From contig JBGTKH010000704.1 in NCBI GenBank assembly GCA_041744735.1, positions 1 to 5,315 of the forward strand: a stretch of DNA of 5,315 bases, in the 5' to 3' direction. Below the pieces are notes generated by a model that was given only the letters and a program-made list of their open reading frames with translations, had not been told where the DNA came from and ran no database searches. The position numbers and the translations under genes were made by a program. Source of the DNA: JBGTKH01 sp041744735. GTDB lineage: Bacteria; Planctomycetota; Planctomycetia; Pirellulales; Pirellulaceae. Below, one piece after another: positions 1 to 4,558 of this stretch. Each line of letters opens with the position of its first letter. Within the stretch, counting starts at the first letter, position 1.

Positions 1-66
1 GCTAAACTTGGGCTGTTCTCGCTGTTACAGGCCCAGGATACGTTCCGCCAATCCGCCATGCGGTAA
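1..66 (+). CDS. Possible C-terminal end of the group II intron-encoded reverse transcriptase/maturase (partial)
   Basis: Frame 1 is open from the window edge for 21 codons and stops at TAA 64-66, ending in ...DTFRQSAMR. It lies 14 bases before intron domain V, which is where the intron-encoded reverse transcriptase (carried in domain IV) normally ends. No reverse transcriptase or maturase motif is visible because only the tail is present, so the assignment rests on position alone. The frame could equally be non-coding domain IV sequence. Confidence 0.3.
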   Translation, partial: AKLGLFSLLQAQDTFRQSAMR

Positions 67-80
67 GACCTTTGACTGGA

Positions 81-158
81 GAGCCGGATGCGGGAGATCC
101 GCCAGTCCGGTTCGGTGGGAGGGGAGCCGCAACTCAATGCGGCTTCCCTACCTCAATC
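81..158 (+). ncRNA. 3' end of a bacterial group II intron (domains V and VI)
   Basis: Positions 81-113 fold as a domain V hairpin. The lower stem GAGCCGGA (81-88) pairs with TCCGGTTC (106-113), and an upper stem GCGG/CCGC carries a purine-rich GAGA-containing loop. The catalytic AGC triad lies at 82-84 and a short CAG bulge at 103-105. Domain VI follows: GGGGAGCCGC (121-130) pairs with GCGGCTTCCC (139-148) over ten base pairs. A150 on its 3' side sits about eight bases from the probable 3' splice site near 157-158, where a branch-point adenosine is expected. The intron runs off the left edge of the window. The exact 3' boundary and the intron class (a IIC type is my guess) are inferred. Whether the copy is full length cannot be seen here. 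Confidence 0.8.
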
Positions 159-188
159 AAACGGTATCACTACAAACGGTATCACTAC
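159..188 (+). repeat. Tandem 15-bp direct repeat, two perfect copies
   Basis: AAACGGTATCACTAC occurs at 159-173 and again without interruption at 174-188. It lies exactly at the predicted 3' splice site of the group II intron, so the first copy would be the start of the 3' exon. No function is evident. Confidence 0.85.
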
Positions 189-276
189 CCGCCGATTTGC
201 TGGTGTGCGGATTGTTCGTTATGATGATTGTCGTCGAGCTGTGTTGGCCGCCGGCCGAGTTGATTTGGAGTCTTTC
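189..276 (+). other. Leader between intron remnant and pseudopilin gene; possible tail of an upstream operon gene
   Basis: This 88-bp stretch carries a good Shine-Dalgarno (GGAG, 267-270) for the ATG at 277. One frame is open through the region and ends at TGA 278-280, overlapping that ATG as ATGA (...PPAELIWSLS). The other host gene junctions also abut or overlap closely, so this may be the 3' end of an upstream operon gene cut by the intron. A second frame (...AAGRVDLESF) runs in frame into the pseudopilin. I cannot decide between them from composition. Confidence 0.35.
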
Positions 277-526
277 ATGAGACGCACGCGACGCGGTTCG
301 CTGTTGGTGGAGACGTCGGTGGCGATGGTCATACTGACCGTCGCACTGGTCGCCATTGCTCAGACGCTAGGCATGGTCGCGCAGCAGCGCCGCGAGTCCG
401 AGCGGCGGCTGTGGGCCATGCAGGCAGCGGCCAACCTGATGGAACACATCGCCGTCCAGCCGTTCGATCAAATTACCGCGGAGAGTGTCGCCGAGCTGAA
501 GTTGCCGGAGGAATTGCAAACGGCAT

Positions 527-534
527 TGCCCGGC
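527..534. repeat. Target-site duplication, left copy (TGCCCGGC)
   Basis: TGCCCGGC lies immediately outside the left inverted repeat and is repeated exactly at 4559-4566, immediately outside the right one. Eight bases is within the range known for IS1-family insertions. Confidence 0.95.
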
Positions 535-561
535 GGTAGTGGCCTATTTTGCCGGACACGT
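535..561 (+). repeat. Left terminal inverted repeat of the IS1-family element
   Basis: The outer 16 bases GGTAGTGGCCTATTTT (535-550) match the right end exactly in inverted orientation. Four unmatched bases (551-554) and a second matching block GACACGT (555-561) follow, giving 23 of 27 matches. Starting with GGT is typical of IS1-family ends. Confidence 0.95.
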
Positions 562-593
562 GTGGTCAACGCGCCGCCATTACCTGCCGGCCG

Positions 594-615
594 CAACCCT
601 CCGACTGGAGGGTTG
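594..615 (+). promoter_or_regulatory. Stem-loop that hides the Shine-Dalgarno of the first cargo gene
   Basis: CAACCCTCC (594-602) and GGAGGGTTG (607-615) form a perfect nine-pair stem closed by a GACT loop. The 3' arm contains GGAGGG (607-612), the ribosome-binding site eight bases before the ATG at 621. In an RNA where this folds, initiation at 621 should be blocked. Ribosomes translating the broken pseudopilin frame through to 624 would open it. Confidence 0.6.
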
Positions 616-620
616 ACAAG

Positions 621-1190
621 ATGAATAAAGACGACGATGATTTGCGCATGGACTTGGCACTTTTGCGACAAGGCGATTGCCGTGGCGTCTACGAGACGCT
701 TGGCCTCGCGATTAACTTTGTAGAGTCGTATCCACGTTGGACCTATCGTTGGCCGTTTGGTCTTTTGTGGATGCTCAATTCTACCTATCGCGATCAAGCA
801 AGGAGCCTCGACTGCCGGGCGAATGACATGGAGAGGCGAGTGGAATTAGCCGAGCACAAATGGCAAAAGATATTTGCTGTTATCTTAAACTCTCCAGCAG
901 ATATCCCAGAAGATGGCTTGCGAAGCGTGAGCGATATGATAAAAGAACACTACGGCCCGCTACGCGAATCTACTGTAGTGGTACGGCAATACTTTCCATC
1001 GCAATGCTTACGGCTTGAGAGGCTATGCGATAGGATGTTGGATGTGGCTCATCGCATTGATGTGGATTATCCGTGGCCCAATGAACAGGCGACGCAAGTT
1101 GCAAGGCACCAATACGAAACGGGGTCGCTTATGGACCTTGAAACATTCACAAATGAGCTTCAAAGGGCTAGCCGCAGGAATACTACCTGA
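621..1190 (+). CDS. Hypothetical cargo protein 1 (189 aa, mostly helical, soluble)
   Basis: I chose the ATG at 621 because GGAGGG lies eight bases upstream; the 24 earlier in-frame codons look non-native and overlap the left inverted repeat. The 189-residue product begins MNKDDDDLRMDLALL. It has a Trp/Pro-rich stretch at about residues 37-52 (YPRWTYRWPFGLLWML) and then long charged helices (ANDMERRVELAEHKW, LERLCDRMLDVAHRI). I see no signal peptide, clear membrane segment or catalytic motif, and I do not recognise the family. The 3' end overlaps the next gene by 38 bp in another frame, which suggests the two are a co-translated pair. It uses ATA and other A/T-ending codons more than the host genes do, consistent with foreign origin. 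Confidence 0.6.
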   Translation: MNKDDDDLRMDLALLRQGDCRGVYETLGLAINFVESYPRWTYRWPFGLLWMLNSTYRDQARSLDCRANDMERRVELAEHKWQKIFAVILNSPADIPEDGLRSVSDMIKEHYGPLRESTVVVRQYFPSQCLRLERLCDRMLDVAHRIDVDYPWPNEQATQVARHQYETGSLMDLETFTNELQRASRRNTT

Positions 1191-1558
1191 AATTCTGTTG
1201 TGGGAACTGCCGGAACATGTAATCGCGGCGTTCATCCAAGAGCTACACAAGAAATTGGACCAATTATCGCATGGCGACGTGCATACGTCGTCAATTGGCA
1301 GGAATCTAAACATCATTGTTGTTGATCCGACTGCGCCTGATCGACAATTTGTATTCTTTTTAAGGTGCGATACTCAGGACGACGATTTTTGGGTATGTCA
1401 ATGCAATTGCATGGGCGTAGATGGCAAGAACAAGATATTTTGGGGGCCTGCGTCCACGGCAACTCCAGAACATCATTCAGACTATCGCCCAGGTGGGCCG
1501 TCCGGTCAAAGTGAGCGATAAGGCAGGCTTGCACTACCACGCCGGGGTTCCTTCGTAG
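1153..1558 (+). pseudogene. Hypothetical cargo protein 2, apparently frameshifted near 1438-1446
   Basis: The frame opens at ATG 1153 (MSFKGLAAGILPEILLWELP), inside the end of cargo gene 1, with no strong Shine-Dalgarno, so translation is probably coupled. The frame as it stands stops at TAA 1519-1521. After GVDGKNKI, however, it turns into Ser/Thr/Pro-rich sequence (PASTATPEHHSDY), while the +1 frame from 1436 becomes protein-like (QNIIQTIAQVGRPVKVSDKA) with GC-rich third positions and stops at TAG 1556-1558. One extra base in the T4 or G5 run at 1438-1446 explains this; joined, the product is about 134 residues. The repaired end overlaps the last 25 bases of the convergent transposase gene. 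The family is not recognised. It may be a real mutation, a sequencing error or, less likely, programmed frameshifting. Confidence 0.55.
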
Positions 1559-2460
1559 TTTATGACTTCCTCATAGAGTTCATCGAACTTGTAAAGGTGA
1601 TCGGTCACGCCCGCCATCATCGCTGCCGGGGGCCGCAGCTTTCCGCGTCGGCCACTGTTGTCGGGATAACGGGTCCGCCACATCCAGTTGTAGTAGCAAA
1701 GATACATCGCGCAGGCGGCCGACAAGCATTCAAACTTCTTGCTGAAAGCGTAGGTCAGCCGGTTGAAACGACGGCAAAAGAGGCGGGTCGATCCATTGAA
1801 TCGTTCCACGTGGCTCGTGCAAATATCCCACTCGTTCACGTTGCCTTTTATCGACCGGCGTTCGGTGCCGACTATTTCGCTGGGGTCGTACTGCATCGTG
1901 GCGTTCTTGTATTGCTTGATGATCTGGCCGTACTTCACGTAGGGACCGAAAGCGAGGTCAACGGCTTCCGGGTAGGCCGCGAATCCGTCTGACGAGATTT
2001 GCAGCACCGTGGCGTACTGGCCGACTTGGAAAGCATGGTTGTCGCTGTCGTGCGGTTTCGGGAACGTCAACCGACTGGCCAAGTCCACCATGAATCGGCG
2101 CGCCATGTCGGCGGATCGCTTGCCAAGAGCGTAGGAAGCGATCAGCTTAGTGTCTTGATCTTCCGCAATCCACAGGTAAATGTCGCCGATCGTCCCGCAC
2201 GTGGCTTTTTGTTCGACGGTCAAGCGGGCCTGCTTTTTACCGCAAAATGTCCACTGCTCGTCCACCTCGACGTGCCGCAGATTCAAGCCGCGAATCTTCT
2301 CATCCATGAAGTTTTGGCAGGCTTGGCCGAAGTCCATTATGACGCGGCCCACGGTCATCCGGTGAGCGCCGGTCAAGCGGCTTGCCGAACGAAGTGAGTT
2401 ACCTTCACAGAGCAATCGTAGGATCATTTTGCGGGTGTCTTTTTTCAGCTTGTTGGCCAT
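1534..2460 (-). CDS. IS1-family DDE transposase (single ORF, 308 aa)
   Basis: This enzyme catalyses cut-and-strand-transfer at the inverted repeats. Residues 10-45 form a helix-turn-helix-like region (RLLCEGNSLRSASRLTGAHR). The catalytic residues are visible in IS1 context: Asp67 in VEVDEQW (IS1 InsB has MDEQW), Asp158 in SSDGFAAYP (IS1 TDGWPLY) and Glu219 in SHVERFN, followed by a FSKKFE block like the FSKS of IS1. At 308 residues in one uninterrupted frame it resembles the single-ORF IS1 subgroups rather than the frameshifted InsA-InsB of classical IS1. The ATG at 2460 has GGAAAGG (complement of 2470-2476) upstream and a near-consensus promoter behind it. The frame is intact. It converges on cargo gene 2 and diverges from the ribbon-helix-helix gene. 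Confidence 0.95.
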   Translation of the reverse strand: MANKLKKDTRKMILRLLCEGNSLRSASRLTGAHRMTVGRVIMDFGQACQNFMDEKIRGLNLRHVEVDEQWTFCGKKQARLTVEQKATCGTIGDIYLWIAEDQDTKLIASYALGKRSADMARRFMVDLASRLTFPKPHDSDNHAFQVGQYATVLQISSDGFAAYPEAVDLAFGPYVKYGQIIKQYKNATMQYDPSEIVGTERRSIKGNVNEWDICTSHVERFNGSTRLFCRRFNRLTYAFSKKFECLSAACAMYLCYYNWMWRTRYPDNSGRRGKLRPPAAMMAGVTDHLYKFDELYEEVINYEGTPAW

Positions 2461-2486
2461 CGTCGGTTGCCTTTCCAGTTGGGTGC

Positions 2487-2515
2487 TTGTCTCGTCTCGA
2501 CAATTCGATTATAGT
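2487..2515 (+). promoter_or_regulatory. Probable promoter of the ribbon-helix-helix gene
   Basis: A -35 TTGTCT (2487-2492) and a -10 TATAGT (2510-2515) are 17 bases apart and point towards the ATG at 2571. The -10 overlaps the -10 of the opposing transposase promoter by four bases, so the two promoters can hardly be occupied together. Confidence 0.45.
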
Positions 2516-2535
2516 GATTCAAGTGGCTTTGTCAA
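2508..2535 (-). promoter_or_regulatory. Consensus sigma70-type promoter of the transposase
   Basis: Read on the minus strand, TTGACA (complement of 2530-2535) and TATAAT (complement of 2508-2513) are both perfect consensus boxes, with a 16-base spacer. Transcription would start near 2501, leaving a leader of about 40 bases. An inverted repeat CAAGT (2520-2524) / ACTTG (2535-2539) spans the spacer and -35. A second TTGACA is present at 2554-2559 on the same strand. Both are candidate operator positions. Confidence 0.75.
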
Positions 2536-2570
2536 CTTGAAATCCTGTAAGTTTGTCAAGAAAGACGAAA

Positions 2571-2774
2571 ATGGCAAAAAAAGAACACGGTGGCCGTCGC
2601 AAGGGCGCGGGCCGGAAGCCGGGGCCAGAGGGCAAAACCGTACTCGTGACCGCCAGCGTTCCGGGGGCGCTGGTCGAGCAACTAGATGCCGTAGCCGAGA
2701 AACGCGGCTGGAATCGCTCCCAGGCGGTTACAGAGGCTATCCGGGGGCTAGTCGCCGACAAGCGACGATCCTAG
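2571..2774 (+). CDS. Ribbon-helix-helix (CopG-like) DNA-binding protein, 67 aa
   Basis: A basic Gly/Arg/Lys-rich arm (GGRRKGAGRKPGP, residues 7-19) precedes a short ribbon-helix-helix domain: a beta strand at about 23-30 (VLVTASV), helix A at about 31-45 (GALVEQLDAVAEK), the turn GWNRS and helix B at about 50-62 (QAVTEAIRGLV). This is the CopG/Arc fold, which binds DNA as a dimer. I chose ATG 2571 over an in-frame TTG at 2553; the Shine-Dalgarno is weak (GAAAG). The gene lies head to head with the transposase gene with overlapping promoters, so a likely role is repression of its own promoter and of the transposase; that is inferred from position. An antitoxin role is possible in principle, but no toxin gene adjoins it. 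The stop codon abuts the tRNA-like gene directly. Confidence 0.8.
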   Translation: MAKKEHGGRRKGAGRKPGPEGKTVLVTASVPGALVEQLDAVAEKRGWNRSQAVTEAIRGLVADKRRS

Positions 2775-2866
2775 CGGAGAGCCGGGGGAATCGAACCCTG
2801 CGCGCGAACGCGCTCCTACTGCGGGTTATAAAGCCGCTGCGCCGCCAAGACGCGGACCGCTCTCCG
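2775..2866 (-). tRNA. tRNA-like gene with long variable arm, anticodon loop reading UAU (possibly degenerate)
   Basis: On the minus strand, CGGAGAGC (2866-2859) pairs with GCTCTCCG (2782-2775), an eight-pair acceptor stem. The T arm has the canonical loop TTCGATT closed by GGG/CCC, but its outer pairs mismatch. The anticodon stem GCGG/CCGC plus a C-C mismatch closes a seven-base loop TTTATAA, placing UAU (which reads AUA, Ile) at positions 34-36. A variable arm follows with a five-pair GCGCG/CGCGC stem and a TTCG tetraloop, as in class II (Ser, Leu, Sec-like) tRNAs. A D arm CCGC/GCGG has an unusually short loop. CCA is not encoded. On the 3' side, 13 rather than 12 bases separate the T loop from the end of the seven-pair acceptor core, so the geometry is non-canonical. 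It may be a divergent functional tRNA, an allo-tRNA-like molecule or a decayed tRNA. Confidence 0.55.
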
Positions 2867-3051
2867 TACTAGGTGAACGGTAGACGCATCGGGGTATGGA
2901 CAAATACTGGCTGCATAACCATAATCGGACAATTGCCTAGCGTCGGAGGTTCGTTACTTTTCCTGTCACGACCGACCGGCGTAGAATTTTTGCTCATGCC
3001 ACTTGACAAAACAAGTCGATCATAGCAAAATTGCGATGGCGGGTACCTTCC
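2867..3051. other. Intergenic region between tRNA-like gene and TAC operon
   Basis: These 185 bp contain the start of the leftward tRNA-like transcript and the control region of the rightward TAC operon. Apart from the promoter and palindrome at 3001-3031, a TAGAAT hexamer at 2982-2987 resembles a -10 box but has no matching -35. No convincing gene is present. Confidence 0.5.
3001..3031 (+). promoter_or_regulatory. Probable promoter and palindromic operator of the TAC operon
   Basis: TTGACA (3003-3008) and CAAAAT (3026-3031) are separated by 17 bases and direct transcription into the toxin gene at 3052. The -35 box sits inside an inverted repeat, ACTTG (3001-3005) and CAAGT (3012-3016), with a six-base spacer. 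HigA-type antitoxins repress their operons by binding palindromes of this kind, so it is the best candidate operator. The CTTGACAAA context recurs on the minus strand upstream of the transposase promoter. Confidence 0.5.
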
Positions 3052-3441
3052 ATGCCGCAGACCGTCATTCATCTCTTTCGGCAGTCCGTCGGCGAGGTTG
3101 CCCCGCTACAAAAGTGGTTGGAAGGACTGGAGAAGAGAGAACCAAGAGCGTACGGGAAGTGTCTGGAGCGCATCCTCCGCCTGTCGGAGCTAGGCAATGA
3201 ACTCCGCAGGCCGTTGGCTGATTTACTTCGCGACGGAATATACGAGCTTCGCGTTCGCATCGGAACCGTCAACTATCGCATGCTGTACTTTTTTTCCGGG
3301 AAATGTGAAGCTGTCCTGTCCCACGGACTGACTAAGGAGGAAGACGTTCCAGATATCGAGATCAACCGCGCAATCGCGAGAAGATCGTTGGTCACAAAAG
3401 ACCGGAACAAGCACTTAGCCGACTGGGAGTTGTCAGAATGA
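3052..3441 (+). CDS. HigB/RelE-family toxin of a TAC system (phage Gp49-like)
   Basis: The product is 129 residues from ATG 3052; an in-frame TTG lies at 3031 but the ATG precedes the family-like sequence. Residues 52-95 carry the hallmark RelE/HigB Gp49-like core: the PLADLLRDGIYELRVRIGTV strand region, then NYRMLYFF and a SHGLTKE strand, followed by a C-terminal helix (VPDIEINRAIAR). Proteins of this fold are ribosome-associated or free mRNA endonucleases that stop translation. The last codons overlap the antitoxin start (ATGA, 3438-3441), which couples their translation. Toxin-first order is typical of higBA and of TAC operons. At 129 residues it is slightly longer than many RelE-type toxins because of a charged tail (KDRNKHLADWELSE). 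I did not try to assign catalytic residues. Confidence 0.88.
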   Translation: MPQTVIHLFRQSVGEVAPLQKWLEGLEKREPRAYGKCLERILRLSELGNELRRPLADLLRDGIYELRVRIGTVNYRMLYFFSGKCEAVLSHGLTKEEDVPDIEINRAIARRSLVTKDRNKHLADWELSE

Positions 3442-3860
3442 AGACGCAAAACTTCGCAAAGTTGATTCGCCAAAAACTGGCAAAGGATGCAGACTTGGCA
3501 CGGCTTGTCGAGGAAGAATCCTTCAATGCCAACATCGCCACAGAAATTTACGCTGCGAGAACGGAGGCAGGACTGACGCAGCAACAGCTTGCTGACAGGA
3601 TCGGAACATCGCAATCAGTAATCGCTCGACTCGAAGACTCGGATTACGACAGCCACTCGCTAACAACACTTCGCAAAATCGCCGAAGCACTGAAGAAACA
3701 ACTTCGCGTTGAATTCTACGCCCCGCAGACTTTTGCCTCTGTCAATGAACTGGAGGCACATGTGGAAATCGAGCCACGCGATGTTACCGACCCATTCTGG
3801 AGCGAAGGCAAGTGGCAGCCAGAAGTGGATGTGCGGCAGGGAACATTTAGCATTGGGTGA
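3438..3860 (+). CDS. HigA-type XRE-family antitoxin with C-terminal extension (candidate chaperone-addiction region)
   Basis: The product is 140 residues; GGGAG (3425-3429) lies eight bases before the ATG. An N-terminal helical segment is followed by an XRE/Cro helix-turn-helix at about residues 34-90 (ARTEAGLTQQQLADRIGTSQ, SVIARLEDSD), with the recognition helix near 57-67. It should neutralise the adjoining toxin and repress the operon. Beyond the domain is a tail of about 45 residues (96-140) rich in acidic and aromatic positions (DPFWSEGKWQPEV). In the Mycobacterium tuberculosis TAC system the antitoxin has such a C-terminal extension (ChAD), which makes it unstable unless bound by its SecB-like chaperone. 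The tail plus the downstream SecB-like gene make that role likely here; it is an inference from architecture, not from shown homology of the tail. Confidence 0.88.
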   Translation: MKTQNFAKLIRQKLAKDADLARLVEEESFNANIATEIYAARTEAGLTQQQLADRIGTSQSVIARLEDSDYDSHSLTTLRKIAEALKKQLRVEFYAPQTFASVNELEAHVEIEPRDVTDPFWSEGKWQPEVDVRQGTFSIG

Positions 3861-3863
3861 CGA

Positions 3864-4379
3864 ATGGCAAAGAGACCGACAGCATCAGAGACGCGAGAGC
3901 GAGCGCATCGAATAGTCGAAAACACCGAATTGGCTGACATTCGACTTTTGTCTTTCTCTTGTGAACAAAACTTGCAAGAAGGGGAACGCCCAAAGCACAT
4001 AGACAACAAGCTCGATGTCGAGATTGGGCTATCAGACGACCTGAAACGAATTAGGATAATTTGCCGCTTGACATTGACAGCAAAGAACGATATCGACAGC
4101 GATGAGAAGTCGCGATTTTGCGTCCAAGCGACGTATCGCGTTATGTACAAATGCGCGAAAGCAGAGCGGCCTGCTGATGAAGACCTTGTGGCTTTTGGTC
4201 AAGCAACCGGAATGCTCAATATCTGGCCCTTCTGGAGAGAGTTTGTTCATTCGTCCACGTCTCGTATGGGCCTCCCACCTTTAACGCTCCCGCTATTCCG
4301 TTTTGGCGATATGCTGATACCACGATTGCCTAAACCTCGCAAACGGAAAGCCAAGCGACCTGCCAATCGTAAGCCCTAG
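3864..4379 (+). CDS. SecB-like chaperone of a TAC system (171 aa)
   Basis: The start is three bases after the antitoxin stop, with no strong Shine-Dalgarno, so it is probably translated by coupling. Residues 45-100 resemble the beta-sheet part of SecB (DVEIGLSDDL, then RIICRLTLTA and VQATYRVMYKC). The most telling segment is 121-147, WPFWREFVHSSTSRMGLPPL followed by TLP, which follows the SecB pattern of an aromatic-RE-V helix, T-R-G and F/L-PP-L-x-L-x-P. SecB is a tetrameric cytosolic chaperone; TAC-associated SecB-like proteins bind the C-terminal tail of their antitoxin and keep it folded. A strongly basic C terminus (PRKRKAKRPANRK) is unlike the acidic tail of E. coli SecB. The same frame stays open for 41 more codons after the TAG stop. 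Export function is not excluded, but the operon points to toxin control. Confidence 0.82.
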   Translation: MAKRPTASETRERAHRIVENTELADIRLLSFSCEQNLQEGERPKHIDNKLDVEIGLSDDLKRIRIICRLTLTAKNDIDSDEKSRFCVQATYRVMYKCAKAERPADEDLVAFGQATGMLNIWPFWREFVHSSTSRMGLPPLTLPLFRFGDMLIPRLPKPRKRKAKRPANRKP

Positions 4380-4531
4380 CGAAAGCTCGCATCGCGGGAA
4401 GCGAAGCGGCGAAAATGGACGGTTGAGAAGGTGATTGCGCGGGCGTGGTGCGATCAGCCGGCGCTCGTGCCGAGCCAGTCTTCCGATAATCCCGTGCCAA
4501 AGTGATCGGCGGAAAATGCGGCACGGACCTA
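4380..4531 (+). other. Right-end non-coding segment, with in-frame open stretch after the chaperone stop
   Basis: No independent gene is supported. The chaperone frame continues open from 4380 to TGA 4503-4505 for 41 codons (REAKRRKWTVEKVIARAWCD and so on) with GC-rich third positions, unlike the chaperone gene itself. It may be the decayed end of another gene or of an older form of the element. I see no clear rho-independent terminator for the TAC operon here. Confidence 0.4.
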
Positions 4532-4558
4532 ACGTGTCATTGAAAATAGGCCACTACC
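4532..4558 (-). repeat. Right terminal inverted repeat of the IS1-family element
   Basis: AAAATAGGCCACTACC (4543-4558) is the exact inverse of the left outer 16 bases, and ACGTGTC (4532-4538) mirrors the inner GACACGT block. The copies match at 23 of 27 positions. Confidence 0.95.

Larger units (their letters stand above)
277..624 (+). pseudogene. 5' fragment of a GspI/PilV-like pseudopilin gene, broken by the transposon
   Basis: The ATG at 277 has GGAG six bases upstream. The product begins with a short basic leader (MRRTRRG) and the prepilin peptidase / N-methylation motif G|SLLVE, with Glu at +5 of the mature protein. A hydrophobic helix to about residue 28 and a long amphipathic helix follow (...ERRLWAMQAAANLMEHI), as in GspI/PilV minor pseudopilins. 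Native sequence ends at codon 86 (LPG, 532-534), where the transposon enters. Translation then runs 29 codons into the element and stops at TGA 622-624, which overlaps the ATG of the first cargo gene. The missing 3' part is at 4567-4719; the joined protein would be 136 residues. The fragment keeps the membrane helix but has lost the C-terminal strands, so normal function is unlikely. Confidence 0.9.
535..4558 (-). mobile_element. IS1-family transposon carrying a TAC toxin-antitoxin-chaperone operon and a tRNA-like gene
   Basis: This is a 4,024-bp element bounded by inverted repeats and an exact 8-bp target duplication, inserted after codon 86 of a pseudopilin gene. Its transposase is on the minus strand at 1534-2460, in the middle of the element. 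About three quarters of the length is cargo: two unknown genes on the left, then a ribbon-helix-helix gene, a tRNA-like gene and a three-gene toxin-antitoxin-chaperone operon on the right. IS1-family elements are usually about 0.7-1.5 kb with little beyond the transposase, so this fits the idea of a transporter IS, meaning IS ends plus passenger genes. The duplication and end repeats are intact and the transposase reading frame is open, so the copy looks recent and possibly mobile. Strand is given as that of the transposase. Confidence 0.93.

Noticed and set aside
88..276. Open frame running in frame into the pseudopilin (MREIRQSGSVGG...)
   Set aside because: Its first part is translated intron domain V/VI sequence. 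The pseudopilin has its own ATG with a good Shine-Dalgarno at 277 and a proper leader peptide.
1532..1538. CACTACC beside the transposase stop, resembling a third transposon end (a 1.0-kb sub-element 535-1538)
   Set aside because: Only seven bases match the terminal repeat and no target duplication lies outside it; a 7-bp match is expected by chance in a few kilobases.
1597..2397. Two plus-strand open frames (1597-1992 and 1999-2397)
   Set aside because: Both lie entirely antisense to the well-supported transposase and show no independent motif or ribosome-binding site.
2775..2866. tRNA-like gene as a stop-codon suppressor serving the TAG after the chaperone
   Set aside because: The best loop register gives anticodon UAU, not CUA, and reading UUA would need a poorer stem and would address UAA, not TAG.
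4330..4524. Minus-strand open frame of 64 codons at the right end
   Set aside because: It has no recognisable motif or ribosome-binding site, overlaps the chaperone 3' end, and is rich in Ala/Pro/Arg as expected of a shadow frame.
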